A stretch of DNA of 64,000 nt, taken from NCBI GenBank assembly GCA_964019425.1, contig OZ025801.1:992001-1056000 (forward strand), read 5' to 3'. Numbering within the stretch: the first letter of the stretch is position 1; the number at the start of each line of letters is the position of its first letter. The notes under the pieces are model-generated. The model saw only the letters and a program-made list of their open reading frames with translations. It was not told the DNA's origin and ran no database searches. The translations under genes and the position numbers were made by a program. This DNA is from Flectonema sp. DT1601. Its lineage: Eukaryota; Euglenozoa; Diplonemea; Diplonemida; Diplonemidae. Shown one piece after another: positions 30,824 through 42,067 of this stretch.

Positions 30824-33811
30824 ATGTCACGACGAGGGAGTGTCAGAGGTGTTGAGGAACTATCAAGGTTAATATTTAATTATTTTGATAAAGATAAAGA
30901 CGGATTTTGGAACGCTGCAGAACTTTCTGCAGCGATCAATGCAACAGAACAACGACAATTACCACACAATGAATACCTTGACATGTGTGCTGCTAGTGGA
31001 AGTAATCCTGAAGAAGGACTATCGTCACACTTCGTAACAAAACAATATGAAGAAGACAGTCAATCACTTGTAAGAGATGCGAGAATCGTAAAAGAATTAG
31101 AATTAGAAAATCGTTCAAGGAGAGGATCGGTACCGTCGACGGTAGAATTCGAACAACCAATTAAAAAAGTAGGTACCTGCCCTGTTGTAAGCTCTCGAAG
31201 GTTTAGTATAGACAATAGCGAGTACTCAGTCCCACCACCTTCTTCGAGTAGGCAGACGGCTGCTTCAGTTATTTCAGACTTTGATGTGACGAGTGATGGA
31301 GATCCGTTTTATGAACCAACTCTTACTCCGATCACTAGTATTACACAAACACCAACACTAGCAAGTTATAAAGTCACCCCATCTGCTAAATCAATAAATC
31401 CAACAGAAAGTTTATCACTTCTGACAGCAACAATGGCGACGACAGCAGCAACAGCAACAGCAACTGTTATAAAGGATGATGATGATGACGATTTGAAAAA
31501 CTTCCACAGCTGTATTAGTGACACCTCATCATTCTCAGGACTATCAGCGAATGCTTCAATTCCGATTCAACTACCAGCTTCTGTTGAAGTTTTCAAAATA
31601 AGATTAGGTGACCTCACTAACATAGCCAACCTAACAGGACAAGTTGTTGTTGATTCGGGTGTTGTTTCAGAGTTACTACTACAATCGGGAGATGTATTAG
31701 TAGAGGTCAATGGTTCATCATTGTTGAGCCCGTTTGAGTATGTCAGGCAGATTGCGACTGCCAGTCGTTCAGATTCATGTTCGTTAAGTTTACTGAAAAA
31801 AGGAACAAATGAACCATTCACACTAGTGTTACCCACTGGCATACAGAACAGGGGGATGGGTTTAGCTCAAGAAATCCCATTCACTGGAGTCTCACTGTCA
31901 GCACGTCTTCATCAACACAGTGGTCACGTTGGTCAACTAGTCACACAATCAACAATGTCTGATTTCGATCCAAACTCTCTCAAACAAGGTGACTTAGTAA
32001 CACATGTCAATGGATCCTCAGTCTTCAATCTCGCACATTACAACTCAACATTAAAAACTGCTACACCAGGAATCGTACTGAACATCACATTAATGCGATC
32101 GGAAACTAACATGCTTGATACAATAAGACTAGTTGTGAATGGGCAACCAATAAGTAGCATTGCTGCATTGTGTATGGTTGTTGAGCCAAAAGTAATCCGA
32201 TCAGCGTGTGGTGGGGCAACTGGACAGCTAATTGTGGCGTGTCCACTACTGGGAGTTGACTCAACCAAAAGTAACAAACTAATTCTATCTCATATTGGTT
32301 GCGTACCAGTAGAGATGTCACACCAGATGAAAGAATTTATATTTGAAATCCGGCCCGGAGATAAGATCGAACTGCAAACATTTAATTGTGAAACAATCGT
32401 TTCAGAAAAACACACTGTCACAGTTGGAATAGAAGCAGTGGTTCCATACTTCACTGCATTGGATGAAAAAAAACAAAAAGGTTTGATAACAGAGAGGCAA
32501 TTTGAAAACGCAAAGAGAGCTGTTTTATCAATGAGCTTATCACCTGCTGTGAAGGTTGAAATTGAAAAACCTGTCAAAATAGAAAAACACGGCGACTATG
32601 ATACTCCAGCCCCGGTATATGAGATGGAACAACCTGACAGTCGTGTTAATCCTCAAAAAATAGTACATGAAAATAAGGTTTTTGAAACACCTACGTTAGA
32701 CACTTTACGGCCGATTAAATCCGCGGAAGGGTATCCACGCAGTGACTCAGTTAGTTATAATATACCGAAAGACCTTATTTCTCCTGTTAGACCTTTTGAC
32801 ATAGAACCACTTTGTTCGTATGACTATGGTGGAATACCAGATAATTCATTATATGATATGAATTATAGTCAAATACGACCATCAGTTGTTACGGTTTCAC
32901 CTGTCGATTGTTTAACGCCCATGTCGTATCAGAATGTTGGATCTTGTGTTCCACCTCCTGTTCCAACATTCTCTTTATCACGTCAACCACAACGCTATAG
33001 AGATACTCATAATATTAATATTAATCACAGTAGTCTGATGAGGAGGAGGACACCATTATCAGTGACGCCAGCTCCGTATGCGACTCCTGCTTCAGATGAT
33101 ATTGAAAAGAACTTTAGAAAGCAACGTTGTTTATTATCACCTAAGGGAAAGCCAAAACCTCTAACAGCACAACCTGTAAACACAGTTGATCAACAAAGAA
33201 ATCAAAGTAACATGATACCACTAACGTCAACCACTAATGATGTGATGGTGACATCATCTGTGTGGGATGCTAGTGTTCAAAAAGTAGCTGATGCAGCACA
33301 GTCTTGGAAGAAAGTTGCTCAAAACATTGAAACAGTTCTAAGTCACACGACTGCTGTCACTCAAGAGTTAGAAGAAAGGAATAAACTATCAAATCAAACT
33401 GAAGATTTAGCACCTGCTGAGGATGTTCTTGGACCAGTTCTCACTGACATCATTTGGAATAAAGCAAAGTATGCTAGAGAAGTCATCGCTGTTAATGTTG
33501 AGGTAAAACCTCCAATTCAACTCCGATGTCGTCTAATTAATTTTTTTGAAAAATATCGTCCAGACAAACTCCCCAGTGTTGTTAATACATTGATATCACA
33601 CCGTGGTAAAGAAGAGTCAGTCTTTACTGCTCTGACGGCTAAATACGGTCCGGAACCTGCTGCAGATATTCTTAGTGTACCACTAGCATTTAACTGGACA
33701 CAACAAGAAAGCCCACAAGGTGATGTTTTTTACGTAAATGTTGTTACCGGAGAGAAAAGATGGCAAAGACCTCTAAAAGACCGAACCATGGAAAGCGGTA
33801 GATACTCGTGA
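30824..33811 (+). CDS. EF-hand, PDZ-like and WW-domain scaffold protein
   Basis: 995 residues from ATG 30824. An EF-hand is near the N-terminus (FDKDKDGFWNAAEL, about residues 21-34). Two or three PDZ-like modules lie at about 245-490. The first is FKIRLGDLTNIANLTGQVVVD then LLQSGDVLVEVNGSSLLSPFEYV; the second is GVSLSARLHQHSGHVGQLV then LKQGDLVTHVNGSSVFNLAHY. A long low-complexity region follows. A C-terminal WW domain at about 957-985 (FNWTQQESPQGDVFYVNVVTGEKRWQRP) keeps both Trp and the terminal Pro. The architecture indicates a calcium-responsive scaffold binding Pro-rich and C-terminal peptide ligands. The combination is unusual, but each domain is common. Confidence 0.85.
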   Translation: MSRRGSVRGVEELSRLIFNYFDKDKDGFWNAAELSAAINATEQRQLPHNEYLDMCAASGSNPEEGLSSHFVTKQYEEDSQSLVRDARIVKELELENRSRRGSVPSTVEFEQPIKKVGTCPVVSSRRFSIDNSEYSVPPPSSSRQTAASVISDFDVTSDGDPFYEPTLTPITSITQTPTLASYKVTPSAKSINPTESLSLLTATMATTAATATATVIKDDDDDDLKNFHSCISDTSSFSGLSANASIPIQLPASVEVFKIRLGDLTNIANLTGQVVVDSGVVSELLLQSGDVLVEVNGSSLLSPFEYVRQIATASRSDSCSLSLLKKGTNEPFTLVLPTGIQNRGMGLAQEIPFTGVSLSARLHQHSGHVGQLVTQSTMSDFDPNSLKQGDLVTHVNGSSVFNLAHYNSTLKTATPGIVLNITLMRSETNMLDTIRLVVNGQPISSIAALCMVVEPKVIRSACGGATGQLIVACPLLGVDSTKSNKLILSHIGCVPVEMSHQMKEFIFEIRPGDKIELQTFNCETIVSEKHTVTVGIEAVVPYFTALDEKKQKGLITERQFENAKRAVLSMSLSPAVKVEIEKPVKIEKHGDYDTPAPVYEMEQPDSRVNPQKIVHENKVFETPTLDTLRPIKSAEGYPRSDSVSYNIPKDLISPVRPFDIEPLCSYDYGGIPDNSLYDMNYSQIRPSVVTVSPVDCLTPMSYQNVGSCVPPPVPTFSLSRQPQRYRDTHNININHSSLMRRRTPLSVTPAPYATPASDDIEKNFRKQRCLLSPKGKPKPLTAQPVNTVDQQRNQSNMIPLTSTTNDVMVTSSVWDASVQKVADAAQSWKKVAQNIETVLSHTTAVTQELEERNKLSNQTEDLAPAEDVLGPVLTDIIWNKAKYAREVIAVNVEVKPPIQLRCRLINFFEKYRPDKLPSVVNTLISHRGKEESVFTALTAKYGPEPAADILSVPLAFNWTQQESPQGDVFYVNVVTGEKRWQRPLKDRTMESGRYS

Positions 33812-34012
33812 TCGATATCACAAAAAAAGAGAAAATAGCTGCTGTGGTATACTTTTATTTTATACATAATTAATACCGCCTATTTGTAACCTGTTAGATT
33901 TTATTTAGATAAGTTTATTCTCTTTTTTTTTTTCCCGCCTTTTTTATATTTGACTGTACTTCATACATAACATTATTATTATAATCAAACAGCAACAAGA
34001 ACCAAGTCAAAA

Positions 34013-34810
34013 ATGGACATCCAGCGTCAAGTAATAAGCGGAGCGGTAAAAGATAGATGGAATGTTAAGTGCAACGGTTTACAATTTCAGATTTTAGGTG
34101 TCGGAAATCAATCTGATATTGTTATCACAGACTGTGACATTAGAGAGTACATGGACAGCTCTCGGTGGGTTGACTTGGAGTCACTTTCTAATACCAAGGC
34201 TGTCGATCAAATTGCTTCTGCTGTTGAAAAAATGTACAACACAAAAATTGAATCTCAATACTTGATACCGGAATGGAATAAAGTTGTCCCAACGCAATTG
34301 CGTAGAGAAAAAGGAACGATCGTTTTGGAGGCTGCTTTGCTCGATGCTGATATAATTGGGATGTTACAATATAAAAACATACCTTCGTTTAAAATAACAA
34401 CTTCAAATTGGCAACAGCCAACTGTTGAGTTTTCTAACGCTGGTTTAATTGCTCAAAAGTACGAAGGAGCTCGACCAGGTGGAAACATCACAGCAGACCC
34501 TACTACCTGGTTGGAACTGTATCGTGAAACAGTTAAGAAATTACAGAGGCAGATTCTGATAGATGTTCTTAGAAAGCTTTACGGAGACGTTCTAGATGAG
34601 AGTGTAGATAAACTCAGCTGGTTGAATTCGAAGTTATTCAGCGTTGAAATACCTGAGAGTTATCCTTATTCGAAATTACCATCTGTTCACGTTCATGAGG
34701 ACGACAGGTTCTTTAACTCCTGTCCAGTTGGTAGCTTATTGGATCACATCACTTATATCAAACAAAGTGTTTCATCTTTTAATGACAATGATACCGTCTT
34801 ACAGACGTAA
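34013..34810 (+). CDS. Unknown protein, 265 aa
   Basis: A clean frame with no family I recognise. It looks like a soluble mixed alpha/beta protein, with helices at about 50-75 (SLSNTKAVDQIASAVEKMYN) and about 165-205 (WLELYRETVKKLQRQILIDVLRKLYGDVLDE). No signal peptide or membrane segment. The ATG follows AATCAAACAG by about 23 nt. Confidence 0.75.
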   Translation: MDIQRQVISGAVKDRWNVKCNGLQFQILGVGNQSDIVITDCDIREYMDSSRWVDLESLSNTKAVDQIASAVEKMYNTKIESQYLIPEWNKVVPTQLRREKGTIVLEAALLDADIIGMLQYKNIPSFKITTSNWQQPTVEFSNAGLIAQKYEGARPGGNITADPTTWLELYRETVKKLQRQILIDVLRKLYGDVLDESVDKLSWLNSKLFSVEIPESYPYSKLPSVHVHEDDRFFNSCPVGSLLDHITYIKQSVSSFNDNDTVLQT

Positions 34811-35201
34811 CTAAGTAACACATCAATTCCAATTTCATTTCGTACTTTAAATGAATTGATCTCAGATTGCAAACTCAAACTATCTACGTAGTCACCTCAT
34901 TAGCAGTCCATTAAACATTTCTTTTTTTATGATTCTTACATTGCCTTCCTAACCACCTCATTGCTTCTTCAGTTTCTGTTATGCGGTTGAGACTTTTCTT
35001 ATTGATATTCACATTCTAATTTAATTATTATCAACTTCAGATATGTACAAATGGTTTCGACAAATACTTTTATATCTCTTCGCTCCATTGAAGTTAACGT
35101 TTCGCAGTTCACGTGCTGAAATAGAATGATGTCACAACTTTTTATATCTTGTTTAGTTCAATATTTCATAACACTTATATATCAAATTCCCCCCTGCTCA
35201 G
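34811..35201. other. Intergenic spacer before RPL19 copy 1
   Basis: No gene seen. It ends in TTCCCCCCTGCTCAG (to 35201), the presumed trans-splice acceptor of the first RPL19 gene. The mature 5' leader after that AG would be 13 nt. Confidence 0.6.
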
Positions 35202-35214
35202 ATCATTTGCCAAA
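35187..35214 (+). promoter_or_regulatory. Predicted trans-splice acceptor and 13-nt leader, RPL19 copy 1
   Basis: A C/T-rich run ending CAG at 35201, then a 13-nt leader to the ATG. The other three RPL19 copies have the same arrangement: AG at 39981-39982, 41423-41424 and 42571-42572, each exactly 13 nt before ATG. The leader sequence is conserved (ATCAYTYGMCRAA), although the DNA further upstream is unrelated. Confidence 0.65.
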
Positions 35215-35844
35215 ATGGTTTCGCTTAAGGTGCAAAAGAGGCTCTCCGCCAAGGTCCTGAAGTGTGGTAAGGGACGTGTTTGGCTTGACCCTAACGAGAC
35301 GTCCGACATCGTCCAGGCGAACTCCAGACGTCAGATCGAGAAGCTCGTAAAGGATGGTTACATCATCCGTCGCCCAAAGAACAGCATCTCCAGATTCAGA
35401 TGGAGAAAGGTTCTCGTGGCAAAGAGAAAGGGACGTCACAACGGACAGGGTAAGCGTAAGGGAGCTTCCGAGGCTCGTATGCCAACCAAGGAACTCTGGG
35501 TAAGACGTATTCGTGTCCTCAGAAGATTGTTGAAGAAGTTCCGTGAGGCCAAGAAGATCGACAAGTACGCCTACCACAAGATGTACTTGGAGTGCAAGGG
35601 TAACGTTTACAAGAACAAGAGAACCCTTATGGAGCACATCCACAAGGAGAAGGGTATCAGAGCCAGAGAGAAGGAGCTCCAGGACCAGCTTGAGGCCAAG
35701 AAGATGAAGTCGATCGCCAAGCGTGAGAAGCTCGCGAAGAAGGAGACCAAGCGTCGTGAGAAGGAGAGAGCCGAGCGTGGATCAACCACCACCAAGAAGG
35801 CTGACACCAAGAAGACTGACTCCAAGAAGAAGTCAAAGAAGTAA
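35215..35844 (+). CDS. RPL19: 60S ribosomal protein L19 (eL19), copy 1 of 4
   Basis: 209 residues, full-length eL19. The N-terminal globular part has [23 protein letters not shown] (about 5-27). [12 protein letters not shown] is at about 70-81 and [22 protein letters not shown] at about 85-106. [18 protein letters not shown] is at about 127-144. A long charged C-terminal helix and a Lys-rich tail close the protein. The start is set at ATG 35215, 13 nt after an AG; the frame extends upstream but the other three copies support this start. Codons are strongly C/G-ending (AAG, GTC, CGT), unlike the AT-rich neighbours, as expected for a highly expressed gene. The ribosome location is at the subunit interface (eL19 forms a bridge to the small subunit). 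Confidence 0.97.
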   Translation: MVSLKVQKRLSAKVLKCGKGRVWLDPNETSDIVQANSRRQIEKLVKDGYIIRRPKNSISRFRWRKVLVAKRKGRHNGQGKRKGASEARMPTKELWVRRIRVLRRLLKKFREAKKIDKYAYHKMYLECKGNVYKNKRTLMEHIHKEKGIRAREKELQDQLEAKKMKSIAKREKLAKKETKRREKERAERGSTTTKKADTKKTDSKKKSKK

Positions 35845-36207
35845 AATATTCATCAAAAGAATTAATTATCAAATCATAAAAAAAAAAAAAAAACTCGATT
35901 CCATAAACAAAAACTCTTGTTGAAATCAATGTAGTGTTCCTTAAGCGCAACCACCGCATGGCAGTCTTAAATGCGCGTGTGAGTGTACTCCCGTTTACTG
36001 CCCACTGGGCTGTATTCTTTCGTGTAAAGAGCGGGTCATTATTTTACAATCGTATCCAATCACATTAATATTATTCTTCAACCCCCGACATCACTCGAAT
36101 TAATCATACACACAATATGAGGCAACAGTTCCCTATGGAGACATTTCATTGTAATCATAGTAATTAGGTTCCTGAGCTCGTGATGACTTCTTTCTCCTTT
36201 TCCTTCA
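35845..36207. other. Spacer between RPL19 copy 1 and snoRNA array 2
   Basis: An A14 run at about 35879-35892. No gene seen. A stray GTGATGA (36178-36184) precedes the array but has no D box before the first snoRNA, so I do not call an RNA there. Confidence 0.5.
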
Positions 36208-36212
36208 CCTTT

Positions 36213-36297
36213 ATGATGAAATATCAATATATGCCGCCCCAGTCGGAGCTACGGCGATGCCCGAAAAGGCATTCTATAACCCTTAGGACACCGCTGA
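36213..36297 (+). ncRNA. Box C/D snoRNA A, first copy of array 2
   Basis: Identical in its 85-nt core (C box ATGATGA to D box CTGA) to the copy at 3612-3696. It has the same D' guide against the LSU P-loop and D guide against GGUGUCCUAAGG. Confidence 0.83.
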
Positions 36298-36330
36298 CAC
36301 AACTCAATGCTTTTTGTCTTCATTCTTGCT

Positions 36331-36424
36331 GTTCGATATGATGCATAACACAACCCTTTTGGTTAAAGGAAACCCCTTGATGTTACCAAAAATAAATGTC
36401 AAACTCAACAGGTCTGACTTGAAC
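36331..36424 (+). ncRNA. Box C/D snoRNA B, first copy of array 2
   Basis: GTTCG/TGAAC terminal stem, C box ATGATGC, D box CTGA and guide GTCAAACTCAACAGG as in array 1. It differs from the first array-1 copy only at a GGAAACC versus GGCTACC site outside the D guide. Confidence 0.8.
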
Positions 36425-39400
36425 CATCATCCCATCCTTCTCCTGCACTTCTTCACTTTTATGATGAAATATCAATATATGCCGCCCCAGTCGGAGCTAC
36501 GGCGATGCCCGAAAAGGCATTCTATAACCCTTAGGACACCGCTGACACAACTCAATGCTTTTTGTCTTCATTCTTGCTGTTCGATATGATGCATAACACA
36601 ACCCTTTTGGTTAAAGGAAACCCCTTGATGTTACCAAAAATAAATGTCAAACTCAACAGGTCTGACTTGAACCATCACCTCATCCTTCTGCTGCACTCCT
36701 TCACTTTTATGATGAAATATCAATATATGCCGCCCCAGTCGGAGCTACGGCGATGCCCGAAAAGGCATTCTATAACCCTTAGGACACCGCTGACACAACT
36801 CAATTCCTTTTGTCTTCACTCTCGCTGTTCGATATGATGCATAACACAACCCTTTTGGTTAAAGGAAACCCCTTGATGTTACCAAAAATAAATGTCAAAC
36901 TCAACAGGTCTGACTTGAACCATCACCTCATCCTTCTCCTGTACTCCTTCAATCTTATGATGAAATATCAATATATGCCGCCCCAGTCGGAGCTACGGCG
37001 ATGCCCGAAAAGGCATTCTATAACCCTTAGGACACCGCTGACACAACTCAATTCCTTTTGTCTTCACTCTCGCTGTTCGATATGATGCATAACACAACCC
37101 TTTTGGTTAAAGGAAACCCCTTGATGTTACCAAAAATAAATGTCAAACTCAACAGGTCTGACTTGAACCATCACCTCATCCTTCTCCTGCACTCCTTCAC
37201 TTTTATGATGAAATATCAATATATGCCGCCCCAGTCGGAGCTACGGCGATGCCCGAAAAGGCATTCTATAACCCTTAGGACACCGCTGACACAACTCAAT
37301 TCCTTTTGTCTTCACTCTCGCTGTTCGATATGATGCATAACACAACTCTTTTGGTTAAAGGAAACCCCTTGATGTTACCAAAAATAAATGTCAAACTCAA
37401 CAGGTCTGACTTGAACCATCATCCCATCCTTCTCCTGCACTTCTTCACTTTTATGATGAAATATCAATATATGCCGCCCCAGTCGGAGCTACGGCGATGC
37501 CCGAAAAGGCATTCTATAACCCTTAGGACACCGCTGACACAACTCAATTCCTTTTGTCTTCACTCTCGCTGTTCGATATGATGCATAACACAACTCTTTT
37601 GGTTAAAGGAAACCCCTTGATGTTACCAAAAATAAATGTCAAACTCAACAGGTCTGACTTGAACCATCACCTCATCCTTCTGCTGCACTCCTTCAATCTT
37701 ATGATGAAATATCAATATATGCCGCCCCAGTCGGAGCTACGGCGATGCCCGAAAAGGCATTCTATAACCCTTAGGACACCGCTGACACAACTCAATGCTT
37801 TTTGTCTTCATTCTCGCTGTTCGATATGATGCATAACACAACCCTTTTGGTTAAAGGAAACCCCTTGATGTTACCAAAAATAAATGTCAAACTCAACAGG
37901 TCTGACTTGAACCATCACCTCATCCTTCTGCTGCACTCCTTCAATCTTATGATGAAATATCAATATATGCCGCCCCAGTCGGAGCTACGGCGATGCCCGA
38001 AAAGGCATTCTATAACCCTTAGGACACCGCTGACACAACTCAATGCTTTTTGTCTTCATTCTCGCTGTTCGATATGATGCATAACACAACTCTTTTGGTT
38101 AAAGGAAACCCCTTGATGTTACCAAAAATAAATGTCAAACTCAACAGGTCTGACTTGAACCATCACCTCATCCTTCTGCTGCACTCCTTCATTTTTATGA
38201 TGAAATATCAATATATGCCGCCCCAGTCGGAGCTACGGCGATGCCCGAAAAGGCATTCTATAACCCTTAGGACACCGCTGACACAACTCAATGCTTTTTG
38301 TCTTCATTCTCGCTGTTCGATATGATGCATAACACAACCCTTTTGGTTAAAGGAAACCCCTTGATGTTACCAAAAATAAATGTCAAACTCAACAGGTCTG
38401 ACTTGAACCATCACCTCATCCTTCTGCTGCACTCCTTCAATCTTATGATGAAATATCAATATATGCCGCCCCAGTCGGAGCTACGGCGATGCCCGAAAAG
38501 GCATTCTATAACCCTTAGGACACCGCTGACACAACTCAATGCTTTTTGTCTTCATTCTCGCTGTTCGATATGATGCATAACACAACTCTTTTGGTTAAAG
38601 GAAACCCCTTGATGTTACCAAAAATAAATGTCAAACTCAACAGGTCTGACTTGAACCATCACCTCATCCTTCTCCTGTACTCCTTCAATCTTATGATGAA
38701 ATATCAATATATGCCGCCCCAGTCGGAGCTACGGCGATGCCCGAAAAGGCATTCTATAACCCTTAGGACACCGCTGACACAACTCAATGCTTTTTGTCTT
38801 CATTCTCGCTGTTCGATATGATGCATAACACAACCCTTTTGGTTAAAGGAAACCCCTTGATGTTACCAAAAATAAATGTCAAACTCAACAGGTCTGACTT
38901 GAACCATCACCTCATCCTTCTGCTGCACTCCTTCACTTTTATGATGAAATATCAATATATGCCGCCCCAGTCGGAGCTACGGCGATGCCCGAAAAGGCAT
39001 TCTATAACCCTTAGGACACCGCTGACACAACTCAATTCCTTTTGTCTTCACTCTCGCTGTTCGATATGATGCATAACACAACCCTTTTGGTTAAAGGAAA
39101 CCCCTTGATGTTACCAAAAATAAATGTCAAACTCAACAGGTCTGACTTGAACCATCATCTCATCCTTCTCCTGCACTCCTTCATTTTTATGATGAAATAT
39201 CAATATATGCCGCCCCAGTCGGGGCTACGGCGATGCCCGAAAAGGCATTCTATAACCCTTAGGACACCGCTGACACAACTCAATGCTTTTTGTCTTCATT
39301 CTCGCTGTTCGATATGATGCATAACACAACCCTTTTGGTTAAAGGAAACCCCTTGATGTTACCAAAAATAAATGTCAAACTCAACAGGTCTGACTTGAAC

Positions 39401-39525
39401 CATCACCTCATCCTTCTCCTGTACTCCTTCAATCTTATGATGAAATATCAATATATGCCGCCCCAGTCGGAGCTACGGCGATGCCCGAAAAGGCATTCTA
39501 TAACCCTTAGGACACCGCTGACATA

Positions 39526-39982
39526 GCTTATTCTTTGTCTTCACAAATACATTATGCATGATGGACAATCTCGTTGACGTCGTCTTTATTGTTAATCAAT
39601 CAGTAGTTGATTGTCTGATATTATTATTATTATTATTAAATTGGATCATTTGCAGTCCAAAGGTCAATTTTTTCAATGAGGTAACTTAGTTTAGTTTATG
39701 TTGTTTTCTTGTAATTAAAAGTAGTTAGCTTTTAAAGCTAAAGACTAACTCTCCCTAAACTGAAGAGTCAGAGTTGTCTGGTGATTGAATTGCACATACA
39801 GGGAGGTAAAAAGGTTGTGAAGGCTGTTCACATTACTGATGGAGCGACTTCTTCGTGCATGTCGTCGGCAGTACGGTCATATGGGTTTGTAGTCACTGGA
39901 CAATACTACCACTGATAGTGAGCAGTACACTTTTGTTTATCAGGTTTGTCTGTAGCTGATATATATTTTCCCCTCATCTCAG
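39526..39982. other. Spacer between snoRNA array 2 and RPL19 copy 2
   Basis: An (ATT)n run near 39620-39640. A palindromic TTAGCTTTTAAAGCTAA is near 39726. The segment 39556-39618 has a C-box-like ATGATGG and a D-box-like CTGA but no convincing guide. It ends in TTTTCCCCTCATCTCAG, the acceptor for copy 2. Confidence 0.45.
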
Positions 39983-39995
39983 ATCACTTGCCGAA

Positions 39996-40625
39996 ATGGT
40001 TTCGCTTAAGGTGCAAAAGAGGCTCTCCGCCAAGGTCCTGAAGTGTGGTAAGGGACGTGTTTGGCTTGACCCTAACGAGACGTCCGACATCGTCCAGGCG
40101 AACTCCAGACGTCAGATCGAGAAGCTCGTTAAGGATGGTTACATCATCCGTCGCCCAAAGAACAGCATCTCCAGATTCAGATGGAGAAAGGTTCTCGTGG
40201 CAAAGAGAAAGGGACGTCACAACGGACAGGGTAAGCGTAAGGGAGCTTCCGAGGCTCGTATGCCAACCAAGGAACTCTGGGTAAGACGTATTCGTGTCCT
40301 CAGAAGATTGTTGAAGAAGTTCCGTGAGGCCAAGAAGATCGACAAGTACGCCTACCACAAGATGTACTTGGAGTGCAAGGGTAACGTCTACAAGAACAAG
40401 AGAACCCTTATGGAGCACATCCACAAGGAGAAGGGTATCAGAGCCAGAGAGAAGGAGCTCCAGGACCAGCTTGAGGCCAAGAAGATGAAGTCGATCGCCA
40501 AGCGTGAGAAGCTCGCGAAGAAGGAGACCAAGCGTCGTGAGAAGGAGAGAGCCGAGCGTGGATCAACCACCACCAAGAAGGCTGACACCAAGAAGACTGA
40601 TTCTAAGAAGAAGTCAAAGAAGTAA
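39996..40625 (+). CDS. RPL19: 60S ribosomal protein L19 (eL19), copy 2 of 4
   Basis: Encodes exactly the same 209-residue protein as copy 1. The nucleotide differences are few and synonymous (for example GTT for GTA at about 40129, GATTCT for GACTCC near the end). The 13-nt leader between AG and ATG (ATCACTTGCCGAA) is the same as in copy 3 and similar in copies 1 and 4. Sequence outside the leader and stop codon is unrelated to copy 1. Confidence 0.97.
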   Translation: MVSLKVQKRLSAKVLKCGKGRVWLDPNETSDIVQANSRRQIEKLVKDGYIIRRPKNSISRFRWRKVLVAKRKGRHNGQGKRKGASEARMPTKELWVRRIRVLRRLLKKFREAKKIDKYAYHKMYLECKGNVYKNKRTLMEHIHKEKGIRAREKELQDQLEAKKMKSIAKREKLAKKETKRREKERAERGSTTTKKADTKKTDSKKKSKK

Positions 40626-41424
40626 GTTCCTTAAGCATGTGTTCGATTCCATTCCAGTCATTAGTTTTTACCATGAACCACTACCAGAGGGAAGTGAGAA
40701 GAGAAAAGACAAATACAATCACTTTTTACCTTTCCAAGAAAAAAACGAGTGAAATACAAAAAAAAGTACAGTCAGAGTTCCTGTAAATATGTTTCGTCAT
40801 CACTGTGGCAAGGGTTCAGTTCTTTTTTAAAAAAAAAAAAAAAAAAAAAGTCAGCTTACTACAAAAAGTGCCGAAATTGTGTCGGAATTCGACTTTTTAC
40901 ACTTTGTGGCTTCTAGTGGTTATATTTCTTCTCAACTTCAGACAACACAATAGTAGAAGTTTCAGGGTAGTTGTGACATTGGTAACAACAACTACAGCAA
41001 TTTCGTTGCAATTCCCATGTTCAACATTGACTTTGAGTGCAGTAAGTAAACATAATATTATGATAAACAGACATTGTTTAATGTGGTGTAGTAGGTGCAA
41101 CGAAAGGTTTCCTCAAAATGAGAAAGCATGTCACCTCATATGGTGCTATAGAGGAAGACAATGGTGTTTTCATTAGTTGTGAAAATATAACTTCCTCGGC
41201 ATTCAGGTTCTATGAACACGTTGTATTCTGTGAGTGTGTTATTGGTTAGTCCTGTAGTCAAAGAGTTGTAATTCTTTCAGTAATAATGTTGTTTAACATT
41301 GCGTTCCCTGAAATATCGCACTCGAGAAGGATACCGCAGACAACACTGATAGCCTGAAGTGTTCTCTTTGGATCACCAAAAGATTATTCATTTAAATCGT
41401 TATACTATTTCCCCCTCATCTCAG
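40626..41424. other. Spacer between RPL19 copies 2 and 3
   Basis: An A19 run at about 40831-40849. No gene I can support. A 123-codon frame at 40805-41176 begins in that poly(A) tract and has no recognisable domain. Ends with TTTCCCCCTCATCTCAG. Confidence 0.5.
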
Positions 41425-41437
41425 ATCACTTGCCGAA

Positions 41438-42067
41438 ATGGTTTCGCTTAAGGTGCAAAAGAGGCTCTCCGCCAAGGTCCTGAAGTGTGGTAAGGGACGT
41501 GTTTGGCTTGACCCTAACGAGACGTCCGACATCGTCCAGGCGAACTCCAGACGTCAGATCGAGAAGCTCGTTAAGGATGGTTACATCATCCGTCGCCCAA
41601 AGAACAGCATCTCCAGATTCAGATGGAGAAAGGTTCTCGTGGCAAAGAGAAAGGGACGTCACAACGGACAGGGTAAGCGTAAGGGAGCTTCCGAGGCTCG
41701 TATGCCAACCAAGGAACTTTGGGTAAGACGTATTCGTGTCCTCAGAAGATTGTTGAAGAAGTTCCGTGAGGCCAAGAAGATCGACAAGTACGCCTACCAC
41801 AAGATGTACTTGGAGTGCAAGGGTAACGTTTACAAGAACAAGAGAACCCTTATGGAGCACATCCACAAGGAGAAGGGTATCAGAGCCAGAGAGAAGGAGC
41901 TCCAGGACCAGCTTGAGGCCAAGAAGATGAAGTCGATCGCCAAGCGTGAGAAGCTCGCGAAGAAGGAGACCAAGCGTCGTGAGAAGGAGAGAGCCGAGCG
42001 TGGATCAACCACCACCAAGAAGGCTGACACCAAGAAGACTGACTCCAAGAAGAAGTCAAAGAAGTAA
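41438..42067 (+). CDS. RPL19: 60S ribosomal protein L19 (eL19), copy 3 of 4
   Basis: Same 209-residue protein as the other copies. A private synonymous change (CTTTGG for CTCTGG, about 41717) distinguishes it. Its acceptor and 13-nt leader are identical to copy 2, suggesting these two are the most recent pair or have undergone conversion. Confidence 0.97.
   Translation: MVSLKVQKRLSAKVLKCGKGRVWLDPNETSDIVQANSRRQIEKLVKDGYIIRRPKNSISRFRWRKVLVAKRKGRHNGQGKRKGASEARMPTKELWVRRIRVLRRLLKKFREAKKIDKYAYHKMYLECKGNVYKNKRTLMEHIHKEKGIRAREKELQDQLEAKKMKSIAKREKLAKKETKRREKERAERGSTTTKKADTKKTDSKKKSKK

Larger units (their letters stand above)
36208..39525 (+). repeat. snoRNA tandem array 2: 248-bp units, 14 A and 13 B copies
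   Basis: The same repeat as at 3607-8520, in the same orientation, 28 kb downstream. C boxes of A start at 36213, 36461, 36709, 36957, 37205, 37453, 37701, 37949, 38197, 38445, 38693, 38941, 39189 and 39437. B terminal stems start at 36331, 36579, 36827, 37075, 37323, 37571, 37819, 38067, 38315, 38563, 38811, 39059 and 39307. All units are 248 bp. The array begins and ends with A. Array-specific variants (GGAAACC in B; ATCTT before A) show that each array is homogenised separately. One A copy has GTCGGGGC instead of GTCGGAGC (about 39219-39226), changing its D' box. Confidence 0.93.

Noticed and set aside
3607-39525. CRISPR-like direct repeats
   Set aside because: The units are 246-248 bp with no unique spacers, in a eukaryotic genome; there are no cas genes.
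39556-39618. Possible third box C/D snoRNA
   Set aside because: ATGATGG and CTGA are present, but the inverted repeat lies inside rather than outside the boxes and the best rRNA complementarity I can see is only about 9 nt.
40805-41176. 123-codon frame between RPL19 copies 2 and 3
   Set aside because: It begins in a poly(A) tract and has no recognisable domain or conserved-looking segment.
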